A DNA stretch of 64,000 nt, taken from RH-AL1 sp965249685. Its GTDB lineage: Bacteria > Pseudomonadota > Alphaproteobacteria > Rhizobiales > Beijerinckiaceae. The notes under the pieces were generated by a model. The model saw only the letters and a program-made list of their open reading frames with translations. It had not been told where the DNA came from and ran no database searches. Below are positions 17,698 to 25,631 of the stretch, in pieces (within the stretch, counting starts at the first letter, position 1; the number at the start of each line of letters is the position of its first letter). The stretch spans positions 1,178,001 to 1,242,000 of the forward strand of contig CBDFMN010000003.1 of assembly GCA_965249685.1 (NCBI GenBank). Reading direction: 5' to 3'. A program made the position numbers and the translations under genes.

Positions 17698-19020
17698 ATG
17701 ACACGGCTGACAGACGCCGCCAAGCCCACCACTCGAACCTTACGGACGCTTCCCCTGAACGAACTCGGGTTCTCCCCCTTCGATGCGGCGGCGATCATCA
17801 TCGTGCTGGCGGCGCTGTCGAGCTACCTTAACGCGCGTTTCATCAAGCTGCCGCACGCCATCGGCCTGACGATCATGGGCGCCCTGCTGTCGGCGGGGAC
17901 GATCCTGGTCGGCCGCCTGTTCCCCCAGCTCGGCCTCATCCACGCCGCCAAGACGTTCGTCGACGGGCTGGACTTCCGCACCACGCTGCTCGACGGCATG
18001 CTGTCGTTCCTGCTGTTCGCGGGCGCTTTCCACATCGACCTCCAAGACATGCGCGGCGGACGCCTCGCCGTCCTCGCCCTGTCGAGCCTCGGCACCCTGA
18101 TCTCGACGCTCCTCGTCGGCTTGGGCCTGAAGGGGCTGCTGCTTCTCGCCGGTCCCGACATGCCGCTCGTCTGGTGCCTCGTGTTCGGCGCCCTCATCAG
18201 CCCGACCGACCCGGTCGCGGTCATCGCCATCCTGCGCGACGCCCTCGTGCCGCCCAAACTCCAGGCGACGGTCGCCGCCGAGAGCCTGTTCAACGACGGT
18301 GTCGGCGTCGTCGTCTTCTCCATCCTCTTCGCCGCGGCGACGGGCCAGGCCGAGCTGACGGTTCCAAAGGTCCTGGGCCTGTTTGCCATGGCAGCGGGAG
18401 GCGGCATCGCCTTCGGGGTCGTGATCGGAGCGGCCGCCTTCTACGCGCTGCGCAGCATCGACGACTACGTGGTGGAGGTCTTCATCACCCTCGCCGTCGT
18501 GATGGGCGGTTACGCCGTGGCGCAGGCGGCGCACGTGAGCGGGCCGGTGGCCATGGCGGTCGCCGGCCTCATCACCGGGAACCACGGCGTGCGGCACGCG
18601 CTGAGCGCAAGCTCGCGCGACCACGTGGTCAAATTCTGGGAGTTGATCGACGAAATCCTCAACGCCGTGCTGTTCCTGCTCGTCGGCCTGGAAGCGCTCG
18701 CCGTGTGGAAGGAAAACAGGATCATGCTGCTCGCCGCCGCCACCATCCCCATCGTGCTGGCCGCGCGGATTGTCTCGGTGGCCGCGCCGCTGACACTGCT
18801 GCGCCCGTTCCAATCGCTCGGGGCCGGTTCTCTGACGATCCTCTGGTGGGGCGGCCTGCGCGGCGGCATCTCGATCGCGCTCGCGCTGTCGATCCCGGTA
18901 GGGCCCTACCAGGAGCTGATCCTGGCCGCGACCTACGCGGTCGTCGTCTTCTCGGTGCTGGTCCAGGGCTCGACGATCGGGCGGGTGGCGGCACGCTACC
19001 GGCTGGAGGGCGAGACATAG
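17698..19020 (+). CDS. Na+/H+ antiporter, CPA1 (NhaP) type
   Basis: 440 residues with about twelve hydrophobic segments. The CPA1 signature ALISPTDPVAVIAILRD and AAESLFNDGVGVVVFSILF carry the ion-binding Asp residues. WGGLRGGISIALALSIP near the C-terminus is also conserved. It exchanges cytosolic Na+ or K+ for protons at the inner membrane. It is divergent from the MDR gene, with 75 bp between the two start codons. Confidence 0.92.
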   Translation: MTRLTDAAKPTTRTLRTLPLNELGFSPFDAAAIIIVLAALSSYLNARFIKLPHAIGLTIMGALLSAGTILVGRLFPQLGLIHAAKTFVDGLDFRTTLLDGMLSFLLFAGAFHIDLQDMRGGRLAVLALSSLGTLISTLLVGLGLKGLLLLAGPDMPLVWCLVFGALISPTDPVAVIAILRDALVPPKLQATVAAESLFNDGVGVVVFSILFAAATGQAELTVPKVLGLFAMAAGGGIAFGVVIGAAAFYALRSIDDYVVEVFITLAVVMGGYAVAQAAHVSGPVAMAVAGLITGNHGVRHALSASSRDHVVKFWELIDEILNAVLFLLVGLEALAVWKENRIMLLAAATIPIVLAARIVSVAAPLTLLRPFQSLGAGSLTILWWGGLRGGISIALALSIPVGPYQELILAATYAVVVFSVLVQGSTIGRVAARYRLEGET

Positions 19021-19081
19021 GCCTTCGTGGACGCCGCAGGCCGGCCGTGCTAACGCCGGCGACCCCACCGCGAGCCCGGCC

Positions 19082-19762
19082 ATGTCACCGCTCAAGATTC
19101 TGCCCTCCATCCTGTCCAGCGATTTCGCGCGGCTCGGCGAGGAGGTGCGCGCGATCGTCGCCGCGGGTGCGGACGAGCTGCACCTCGACGTCATGGACGG
19201 GCATTTCGTGCCCAACATCTCCTTCGGCCCGGACGTCATCAAGGCGATCCGTCCATTGACCGATCGGCCGTTCGACGTGCACCTGATGATCGCGCCGGTC
19301 GACGCCTACCTCGACGCTTTCGCGGCGGCGGGCGCCACCTCGATCATCGTCCACGCCGAAGCCGGGCCGCATCTCCACCGGTCGCTGCAGCGGATCCGCG
19401 CGTTGGGCTGCCATGCCGGCGTGGCGCTGAACCCGGCGACGCCGGTCGAGGCCATCGCCTCCATCCTCGACGCCATCGACCTCGTGCTAGTGATGAGCGT
19501 CAACCCCGGCTTCGGTGGCCAGACGTTTCTCCCCTCGGCGGTCGACAAGATCCGCGCGGTCGCCGCGCTCACCGCCGGCTCGGCCATCGGCATCGAGGTC
19601 GACGGCGGCGTGGACGCGCACACGGCCGGCCTTGTCGCCGCCGCCGGCGCCACGCGGCTCGTCGCCGGCAGCGCCGTGTTCCGCGGCGGCCCCGAGCGTT
19701 ACAAATCCAACATCGACGCCATCCGCCGCAGCGCCCTCCTCGCGCGCGGCGAACTCATCTGA
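19082..19762 (+). CDS. rpe: ribulose-phosphate 3-epimerase
   Basis: 226 residues, a TIM barrel of usual length. Motifs: KILPSILSSDFARLGEE, DVMDGHFVPNISFGPDVI, DVHLMI, VMSVNPGFGGQTFLP and EVDGGVDAHTAGLVAAAGA. It interconverts ribulose-5-phosphate and xylulose-5-phosphate in the pentose phosphate or Calvin pathway. purB follows 10 bp downstream, suggesting cotranscription. Confidence 0.97.
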   Translation: MSPLKILPSILSSDFARLGEEVRAIVAAGADELHLDVMDGHFVPNISFGPDVIKAIRPLTDRPFDVHLMIAPVDAYLDAFAAAGATSIIVHAEAGPHLHRSLQRIRALGCHAGVALNPATPVEAIASILDAIDLVLVMSVNPGFGGQTFLPSAVDKIRAVAALTAGSAIGIEVDGGVDAHTAGLVAAAGATRLVAGSAVFRGGPERYKSNIDAIRRSALLARGELI

Positions 19763-19772
19763 AGGCCGCCTC

Positions 19773-21080
19773 ATGATCCCGCGCTATTCCCGCCCCGCCA
19801 TGGTCGCCGTGTGGGAGCCGCAGACGCGCTTCCGCATCTGGTTCGAGATCGAGGCGCATGCCTGCGACGCGCTCGCCGAACTCGGCGTGATCCCGAAGGC
19901 GTCGGCCAAGGCCATCTGGGACAAGGCCGGCCACGTCAGCTTCGACGTCGACCGCATCGACGCCATCGAGCGCGTGACGAAGCACGACGTCATCGCCTTC
20001 CTCACCCATTTGGCCGAGTTCATCGGAGCGGACGCGCGCTTCGTCCACCAGGGCATGACCTCGTCCGACGTGCTCGACACCTGCCTCGCCGTGCAGCTCG
20101 CTCGCGCCTCGGACATCCTCATCGCCGACGTCGACGCGCTGCTGGCCGCGCTCAAGGCGCGCGCGATCGAGCACAAGATGACGCCGACGATCGGCCGCTC
20201 GCACGGCATCCACGCCGAGCCGGTGACGTTCGGCCTCAAACTGGCGCAGGCCTATGCCGAGTTCGCCCGTTGCCGCGAGCGGCTCGTCGCGGTACGCAAG
20301 GAGGTCGCCACCTGCGCGATCTCGGGAGCGGTCGGCACCTACGCCAACATCGATCCCGCCGTCGAGGCGCATGTCGCGGCCAGGATGGGTCTCGCGGTCG
20401 AGCCGATCTCGACGCAGGTCATCCCGCGCGACCGCCACGCCATGTTCTTCGCCACGCTCGGCGTCGTCGCCTCCTGCCTGGAGCGGCTCGCCATCGAGTT
20501 CCGCCACCTCCAGCGGACCGAAGTGCTGGAGGCCGAAGAGTTCTTCTCGGAGGGCCAAAAGGGTTCCTCCGCCATGCCGCACAAACGCAACCCGGTGCTG
20601 ACGGAGAACGTCACCGGCCTCGCCCGCCTCGTGCGCGGCATGGCCATGCCGGCGATGGAGAACGTCGCGCTGTGGCACGAGCGGGACATCTCGCATTCCT
20701 CCGTCGAGCGGATGATCGGCCCCGACGCCACCGTGACGCTCGACTTCGCGCTGGCGCGGATGACGGGCGTGGTCGAGAAACTCGTCGTCTACCCCACCAA
20801 CATGCAGAAGAACCTCGACCGGCTCGGCGGCCTCGTCCACTCGCAGCGCGTGCTGCTCGCGCTGACGCAGAAGGGTGTGTCGCGCGACGACGCCTATTCG
20901 ATCGTGCAGCGCAACGCCATGCCGGTGTGGCGCGGCGAAGGCGAGTTCCTCCCCCTGCTCAAGGCCGATCCCGACGTCGCGAAGGCGCTGGGCGCGGCAG
21001 AGCTGGAAGCCCTGTTCGACCTCGGCTACCACCTCAAGAACGTCGACGCGATCTTCGCGCGCGTGTTCGGGCCGGCGTGA
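19773..21080 (+). CDS. purB: adenylosuccinate lyase
   Basis: 435 residues. The fumarase/aspartase superfamily signature GSSAMPHKRNP with its flexible catalytic Ser loop is present, together with GMTSSDVLDTCLAVQL and SHGIHAEPVTFGLK. PurB carries out two steps: SAICAR to AICAR, and adenylosuccinate to AMP. ATG 19773 gives the family N-terminus IPRYSRPAMVAVWEPQ. Confidence 0.97.
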   Translation: MIPRYSRPAMVAVWEPQTRFRIWFEIEAHACDALAELGVIPKASAKAIWDKAGHVSFDVDRIDAIERVTKHDVIAFLTHLAEFIGADARFVHQGMTSSDVLDTCLAVQLARASDILIADVDALLAALKARAIEHKMTPTIGRSHGIHAEPVTFGLKLAQAYAEFARCRERLVAVRKEVATCAISGAVGTYANIDPAVEAHVAARMGLAVEPISTQVIPRDRHAMFFATLGVVASCLERLAIEFRHLQRTEVLEAEEFFSEGQKGSSAMPHKRNPVLTENVTGLARLVRGMAMPAMENVALWHERDISHSSVERMIGPDATVTLDFALARMTGVVEKLVVYPTNMQKNLDRLGGLVHSQRVLLALTQKGVSRDDAYSIVQRNAMPVWRGEGEFLPLLKADPDVAKALGAAELEALFDLGYHLKNVDAIFARVFGPA

Positions 21081-21098
21081 GGATTCCAGCGGCAAGCC

Positions 21099-21205
21099 TC
21101 GTCATTGCGATCCGCAGGCGAAGCAAACCAGGAGCCAAGCTCGCGGGGCAAGACGCGAGAAGGGTTTGGCGGCTCTGGACTGCTTCGCTCCGCTCGCAGT
21201 GACGA
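21099..21205. repeat. long palindromic intergenic repeat downstream of purB
   Basis: TCGTCATTGCGA at the left pairs imperfectly with TCGCAGTGACGA at the right; further inner arms (CAGGAGCCAAG.. / ..GGCGGCTCTGG) extend the inverted symmetry. Such 'cattgcga...tcgcaatgacg' elements are dispersed extragenic palindromes in many proteobacteria. It may also act as a bidirectional terminator between convergent genes. Confidence 0.65.
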
Positions 21206-21225
21206 ACCACGCGATCTACCTTTGA

Positions 21226-22203
21226 TCAATACTCCGGCGGGTCCACCAGGTACTGCGGCGGGATGCCGAGGTAGCCGGCTACGGAGAGGAGCACCTTGCA
21301 GGGATAGATCTCCAGGATGGAGGGATCCGTCTCAATTGCCATGGTGCAGACCCGATCGAGCCCGAGGTCTTCGGCCATCCGCTCCAGTGTCACGCCGCGC
21401 TGCCGGCGGGCTTCGGCGACGCGCTCGAAGGTGTAGGCGCGCTTGGACCGCGGCGCGACCGGCGCCAGGCAGAAAAGGCTGATGATGGGAACGCCGATGG
21501 CCTCTGCGATCCGCCGCGCGTTCATCAGCGGCGTGACGGTTTGCAAGGTTTCTTCCAACGCTTCTACGCGGAGGATGTCCTCGGTCGCGAGGCCGCTGCG
21601 CTTAGCCATCTGGGCCGCGCTCCAGCCGAGGCGTTCGCGACCCTCCCTCACCTTATCGTTGACCCTCACTCTATCCGTCGCGGAAACGGGTGCAACGGCG
21701 AGTTCCGTGCCTTGCCCGACACGCACCGGCTCCGACGCGGACGAGGGCGCCGACGGGTTTTCAAGCCGCCCAAAGAGGTGCTGGCGCGGAACCCGGAGGT
21801 AATCGGCCACGAAACAGAGGACGTCATAGGGATAGGTTTCCAGATAGGCGGGATGAAGCTCAAGGCTTTCGACGAAGCACTCGTAAAAGCCGACGCCGTC
21901 GCTCATGACCGCTATCGATGCGCCTAGTGTACGGCGGGCCTCCCCGATGTACACGTGCCTACGCGATTGAAGAGGGGCGTCGTCGCACGCTTCGAGGCCG
22001 AACAGCTCGTGGATCGGGATGCCGATGGCTTCGGCGATGCGGCGCATGTGCATAAGCGGGACCACATCGAACGCTTCATGCTCGTGCGCCTCGACGTCGT
22101 AATAGCAGGACCATGACATGCCGACGCGGGCCGACATAAAGCTGTCTTCCCGATCCCAGCCCATCCCTTCACGCCAGCGCTGAATGATCTCGTTCGGTTT
22201 CAT
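21226..22203 (-). CDS. protein with four tandem XRE-like helix-turn-helix units
   Basis: 325 residues. Four repeats fit the Cro/C1 (XRE) pattern: unit 1 around RWREGMGW to IAEAIGIPIHELFG; unit 2 YIGEARRTLGAS to VADYLRVPRQHLFGRLE; unit 3 VREGRERLGWSAAQMAKRSGL to IAEAIGVPIISLF; unit 4 VAEARRQRGVTLERMAEDLGL to VAGYLGIPPQYL. Units 1-2 and 3-4 each correspond to the two-unit protein at 27603-28052, so this looks like a tandem duplication and fusion. ATG 22203 aligns with that paralogue; an upstream TTG lies inside the insertion sequence. The insertion sequence ends 33 bp upstream and probably separates the gene from its promoter. DNA-binding is plausible; an immunity-like role is also possible. 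Confidence 0.75.
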   Translation of the reverse strand: MKPNEIIQRWREGMGWDREDSFMSARVGMSWSCYYDVEAHEHEAFDVVPLMHMRRIAEAIGIPIHELFGLEACDDAPLQSRRHVYIGEARRTLGASIAVMSDGVGFYECFVESLELHPAYLETYPYDVLCFVADYLRVPRQHLFGRLENPSAPSSASEPVRVGQGTELAVAPVSATDRVRVNDKVREGRERLGWSAAQMAKRSGLATEDILRVEALEETLQTVTPLMNARRIAEAIGVPIISLFCLAPVAPRSKRAYTFERVAEARRQRGVTLERMAEDLGLDRVCTMAIETDPSILEIYPCKVLLSVAGYLGIPPQYLVDPPEY

Positions 22204-22235
22204 GGAGTGGTCCATCTCGACTTGGTCAGACCTAG

Positions 22236-22251
22236 GTCCTGTTGACAAAGA
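22236..22251 (+). repeat. left inverted repeat of the IS5-family element
   Basis: GTCCTGTTGACAAAGA directly after the CTAG target; matches the right end in inverse orientation with two mismatches. Confidence 0.85.
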
Positions 22252-22307
22252 CGGTTCCCAGATCGCGTTGGGAATGATTCAAGCGTGCTCCTTGAGGGGA
22301 GGCGCGA

Positions 22308-23089
22308 TTGAGTCGAGGCGATCTAAGCAATGCGGAATGGGCGATCATCGGTCCTCTTCTGCCGCCTGAGCGGGGAAGATCAGCGCGTCCGGCGAACGAT
22401 AATCGGGTCGTCCTGAACGGCATGCTTTACGTGCTGCGGGTCGGATGTCCCTGGCGCGACATGCATGAGCGCTACGGCAAGTGGAACTCCATCTATGTGC
22501 GGTTCCGGCGCTGGGCCGAACAAGGCGTCTGGGACGCGTTGCTGGAGACGCTGGTCGAACTCGGACTGACCGATCACTGGCAGCACATGATCGACTCGAC
22601 GACGGTGCGAGGTCACTCCCAGGCAGCGGGCGCAAAAGGGGGACGTATAAGGAGGGCTTTGGTCGAAGCCGCGGCGGCTTTACGAGCAAAGTGCACGCCC
22701 GCGCTGACGGTCAAGGACGCCCTCTCGGCTTTGTCGTAACAGGCGGCGAAGCTTCGGATTACACAGCCGTTCCGCAGCTGTTGGCCCTACCCGTCGATCG
22801 TCCCAAGGCCATGCTCGCCGACAAAGGCTACGACGGGGATGACGTCCGCGCGGCACTTCTCATGAAAGGCATTTTGCCGGTCATTCCACCCAAGGCTAAC
22901 CGGAAAGAACCGGCCGCCTGCGACTTCACACGATACAAGGATCGCAATCGTATCGAGCGGATGTTCAACAAGCTGAAGCAGTTCCGCCGCATCGCTACGC
23001 GTTACGACAAAACCCGCTTGTCCTTTTGCGGCTTCCTCTGTCTTGCAGCCGCCCGTATCTGGATGCCAACCTTTGTCAACAGGGCCTAG
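22308..23089 (+). CDS. IS5-family transposase (two frames joined by -1 frameshift)
   Basis: The first frame begins at TTG 22308 (SRGDLSNAEWAIIGPLLPPE) and holds the DUF4096-type N-terminus and first catalytic Asp in DSTTVRGHSQAAGAKGG. The second frame continues as GTYKEGFGRSRGGFTSKVHA with the second Asp in ADKGYDGDD and the Glu in RIERMFNKLKQFRR. The switch lies at AAAAGGGGG (22634-22642); a -1 slip yields the family-consistent AKGGTYKEGF. Programmed frameshifting is normal in this group, so the transposase may be functional. The second frame stops at a TAG formed with the flanking CTAG. Confidence 0.88.
23070..23085 (-). repeat. right inverted repeat of the IS5-family element
   Basis: Reads GCCCTGTTGACAAAGG on the minus strand, matching the left end with two mismatches; CTAG follows at 23086. 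Confidence 0.85.
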
Positions 23090-23107
23090 CCTTTAGGCGC
23101 CAAAATC

Positions 23108-23131
23108 CTACTCTTCAAATCTCCCAAGAAG
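23108..23131 (-). pseudogene. 3' stub of a double-XRE gene
   Basis: On the minus strand this reads LLGRFEE then TAG, identical in protein sequence to the last seven residues of the intact double-XRE protein at 27603-28052. It abuts the beginning of Rhs coding sequence (frame from 23130) and marks a recombination junction. Confidence 0.6.
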
Positions 23132-23894
23132 CGGCGTCTCGAGCCTGACGCTCGGCAACAACCTTCTCGAGACGTTCACCACGGACACCGATTATCACGT
23201 GACGGCGGTGAAGGTGCAGGCGCCCAACGGCGGGGCGGCCACGGTCGATCGCGCCATGACCTGGACGGGCGAGACGCTGGACGCGATCACCGACAATCAG
23301 ACGACGTCGAACTCGCAGGCCTTCACCTACACGCCGGCGCACCGCCTCGCGACGGCGGTGGGAGGCTACGGCTCCTATACCTGGACCTACGATGCGGTCG
23401 GCAACCGTACCTCGGAAAAGCTGGGGACGGTGCTGTCGACCTACGCCTATCCCACGACGTCGAACCGGCTGACCTCCGTCACCCCTGGCACAGGCACGGC
23501 GCGGAAGTTCACCTACGACGCCGCCGGGGACGTGGCGACAGACACGCGCACGAATAGCCTCGGCCTCACCTTCGCCTACGACGAGGAAGGCCGCCTGGTA
23601 AAAGCGACCCAGACCAACGCGACGGCGAACGGGGCGACCTATACCTATGACGCGCTGGGCCGCCTTTCGGCGCGGACAGTGACGCAGAGTTCCGCCCCCA
23701 CTACGACGACCACGCTCTACGTGCACGACCTCGACGACCACATCATCGCGGAGATGAACGCGAGTGGCCAGACGCTGAAGGAGTACATCTGGCTGAATGG
23801 CCTGCCCCCTCGGACGCTACATCCAGCCGGACCCGCTCGTGGTGGACAGAGGTGTACCCGAAGTCAAAGGACTGACGATGGACAATGCAAGTAG
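23130..23894 (+). pseudogene. Rhs/YD-repeat core fragment 1, truncated at both ends
   Basis: Coding in one frame from SGVSSLTLGNNLLETF through YD-type repeats: FTYTPAHRLATAVGGYGSY, WTYDAVGNRTSEKLG, FTYDAAGDVATDTRTN, FAYDEEGRLVKATQT and YTYDALGRLSARTV, then HIIAEMNASGQTLKEYIWLNG. No start codon or N-terminal Rhs sequence exists upstream; the stub and insertion sequence replace it. At 23800-23805 about 275 bp of the core present in fragment 2 are missing, and the join shifts the frame so that GRYIQPDPL continues in another frame. This is a decayed remnant of a large secreted polymorphic toxin. Confidence 0.85.
23667..23795 (+). repeat. direct repeat, copy 1, in Rhs fragment 1
   Basis: About 129 bp nearly identical to 25009-25137. 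It encodes SARTVTQSSAPTTTTTLYV through IWLN of the Rhs core in both places, with a few substitutions such as GASG to GANG-type changes near the end. Confidence 0.9.
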
Positions 23895-24282
23895 CAAAAC
23901 CATCGTCAAAGCTGGTGATGGATATCGGGCGGCGAAAGATGCAGGATGGCGTGCCGCCGGCGATATCTTCGCGAGACCGAAGGATCCGCTGCCTGTGCTC
24001 CAGGATGGACCAAGCGTTTACGGGTATGCGGGGCAAAGCCCATTATATACAAGCGATATGACGGGTCTTGCGTTTAACGGATTTATTAATCCACCTTCTG
24101 TTCCGATTGATATATTAAAATGTGGCCGCAAAAGAAGTAAGAAAGGAGAGTGTCTTATTTGTGGCGGCCCTAATGGAGGAGCTTTGTCAGACATATACTG
24201 CGCTCCTTGTTTTGGTAAATCTCAGGATTCCAGTGGAGGTGTTCCTCCTATCGTGCCTGTTCCCGGAGTGGAAAATCCATAG
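23797..24282 (+). CDS. orphan Rhs C-terminal tip with Cys-rich putative toxin domain
   Basis: 161 residues from ATG 23797. Residues 5-12 (GRYIQPDP) and VLQDGPSVYGYAGQSPLYTSDMTGL are the end of an Rhs core. The ~65-residue variable tip that follows contains CGRKRSKKGECLICGG and IYCAPCFGKS, a four- to five-Cys pattern that could bind zinc; no named toxin family is recognised. DNA of the tip is AT-rich unlike the GC-rich core, as for a swapped-in tip. It is out of frame with fragment 1 and could be translated only independently. A likely immunity gene starts 10 bp after the stop. Confidence 0.6.
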   Translation: MACPLGRYIQPDPLVVDRGVPEVKGLTMDNASSKTIVKAGDGYRAAKDAGWRAAGDIFARPKDPLPVLQDGPSVYGYAGQSPLYTSDMTGLAFNGFINPPSVPIDILKCGRKRSKKGECLICGGPNGGALSDIYCAPCFGKSQDSSGGVPPIVPVPGVENP

Positions 24283-24292
24283 GATCTGTCGT

Positions 24293-24943
24293 ATGCATCC
24301 TCGATTACTTATTATGAACGCAGTCGATCCCGCTACAGAGTGTCCTGCGGTAGAGGTTCAGTTCTTTGTACAAGACATGGACGCGTTAAAAGACATAGTT
24401 GATCCTGAAGCCACTGACGAAGACCTCTCCAACGGGTACGACCTCTCTCCTGAAGAAGTTGCGAAAATTTGTGAGCGTTTCGCTATTTCATTCGATCCAG
24501 GACTTTGTCCTGTCGAAATCCATACGGCGAGGCCCATAGATAGACTCCCCTACAAAGTACATACAGGGAGAGAGCTTTCCTTGATGATTGACGGCTCAAA
24601 GCCGTTCTCCTTTTTTGCAGAGTCGCATCCCTCGCCGGGAACTTACAAAATACCGGAACATCTGTTTGACCCTTATGTCGACAAAGGTCTTTTTGTAAAA
24701 CGTCAATATTGCATCCTGTTAGAGCATCGGAACACGCGATACGGTGAGGTAAATGGCGTCAGAGAGGTGCTCTATGCGTTAAAACAAGAGGCTTGGCGTA
24801 TTGAGGCGTTTATTTTGGTCAGAAAGACTGCGGCCGTGTCTGGGTGGAACAGCTCTATAGAAAGGCTGATTGGTAGCCTCTTGGGTTATGAAGACTGGCA
24901 GAACGAAGCTTACATAAAATATTTGTCTGAGCATGAGGGATAG
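24293..24943 (+). CDS. putative immunity protein for the Cys-rich Rhs tip
   Basis: 216 residues, acidic, AT-rich DNA, no signal peptide. The middle has EEVAKICERFAISFDPGLCP; the C-terminus reads EVLYALKQEAWRIEAFILVR and RLIGSLLGYEDWQNEAYIKYL, a motif combination seen in uncharacterised bacterial proteins but not one I can name. Position directly after a toxin tip, small size and composition fit a cognate immunity protein; this is inference. ATG 24293 was chosen; ATG 24314 is an alternative. Confidence 0.6.
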   Translation: MHPRLLIMNAVDPATECPAVEVQFFVQDMDALKDIVDPEATDEDLSNGYDLSPEEVAKICERFAISFDPGLCPVEIHTARPIDRLPYKVHTGRELSLMIDGSKPFSFFAESHPSPGTYKIPEHLFDPYVDKGLFVKRQYCILLEHRNTRYGEVNGVREVLYALKQEAWRIEAFILVRKTAAVSGWNSSIERLIGSLLGYEDWQNEAYIKYLSEHEG

Positions 24944-24945
24944 AC

Positions 24946-25629
24946 GTGCCACGCGCAGGACGGGCCAAGGCACCATCGGCGCTGCGATACCGGGTAGTCT
25001 GGAGGAAATCGGCGCGGACAGTGACGCAGAGTTCCGCCCCCACTACGACGACCACGCTCTACGTGCACGACCTCGACGACCACATCATCGCGGAGATGAA
25101 CGCGAACGGCCAGACGCTGAAGGAGTGCATCTGGCTGAACGACATGCCGGTGGCCGTGGTGGACGGGGTGAACACGCCGACGCCGACGATCTACTACGTG
25201 CACGTCGACCACCTGATGCGACCGATCCGCATGACGGACCAGAACTGGAACTGGGTGTGGGACGTCACCTACTCCCCGTTTGGTGCGACCACCTACCTCT
25301 ATACGCATCCCGAGGTCATGAACGGGCGGTTCCCCGGACAATGGTTCCAGCTGGAGACAGGGCTCGCCTACAACTGGCACCGGCATTACGACCCGACGCT
25401 CGGACGTTACATCCAGCCGGACCCGCTGGGACTTAGAGCCTTGCGGAGCGATGGGCCGAGCGCTTACGCCTACGCGAAGTCAAATCCGGAAGAACAGTTC
25501 CGCAATACGCAAAGTCAGTTAAGACGCGTCTTGCTTGAGGCAGAAGCGATGGGGTGTCATGCTTATGATCCAGCTGCATGGTATTGGGCATCGACAGTGA
25601 ACGCACCTTCTCCTGACCCGAGGCCATAA
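24946..25629 (+). CDS. Rhs C-terminal fragment 2 (core end plus short tip)
   Basis: 227 residues from GTG 24946. After a ~20-residue junction sequence, it matches fragment 1 (SARTVTQSSAP), then holds the canonical Rhs end: YYVHVDHLMRPIRMTDQ, WDVTYSPFGATTYLY, RFPGQWFQLETGLAYNWHRHYDPTLGRYIQPDPLGL. A short ~60-residue tail follows (SAYAYAKSNPEEQFRNTQ, YDPAAWYWASTVNAP). The tail is too short for most known toxins. The N-terminal thousands of residues of a working Rhs are missing, so it is an orphan module. The next gene starts 2 bp after its stop. Confidence 0.75.
   Translation: MPRAGRAKAPSALRYRVVWRKSARTVTQSSAPTTTTTLYVHDLDDHIIAEMNANGQTLKECIWLNDMPVAVVDGVNTPTPTIYYVHVDHLMRPIRMTDQNWNWVWDVTYSPFGATTYLYTHPEVMNGRFPGQWFQLETGLAYNWHRHYDPTLGRYIQPDPLGLRALRSDGPSAYAYAKSNPEEQFRNTQSQLRRVLLEAEAMGCHAYDPAAWYWASTVNAPSPDPRP
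25009..25137 (+). repeat. direct repeat, copy 2, in Rhs fragment 2
   Basis: Near-identical to 23667-23795. Recombination between the copies would delete the 1.3 kb tip and immunity cassette between them. Confidence 0.9.
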
Positions 25630-25631
25630 AG

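Larger units (their letters stand above)
22236..23085 (+). mobile_element. IS5-family insertion sequence, IS427-type
   Basis: 850-bp element with terminal inverted repeats GTCCTGTTGACAAAG (left) and its near-perfect inverse at the right (14 of 16 match). CTAG flanks both ends (22232-22235 and 23086-23089), matching the YTAR target and TA duplication of this group. It carries one transposase in two frames. It sits between the four-XRE gene and an Rhs fragment and appears complete. Confidence 0.92.

Noticed and set aside
17740..19242. Long open frame antisense to the Na+/H+ antiporter
   Set aside because: Arg/Asp/Glu/His-rich low-complexity translation typical of the antisense of high-GC membrane genes; no family resemblance.
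22203..22248. Upstream TTG start for the four-XRE gene
   Set aside because: It lies within the left inverted repeat of the insertion sequence; ATG 22203 aligns with the paralogue.
24946..25008. Separate small gene before Rhs fragment 2
   Set aside because: The ~20 residues before the Rhs match look like junction sequence and have no independent stop.
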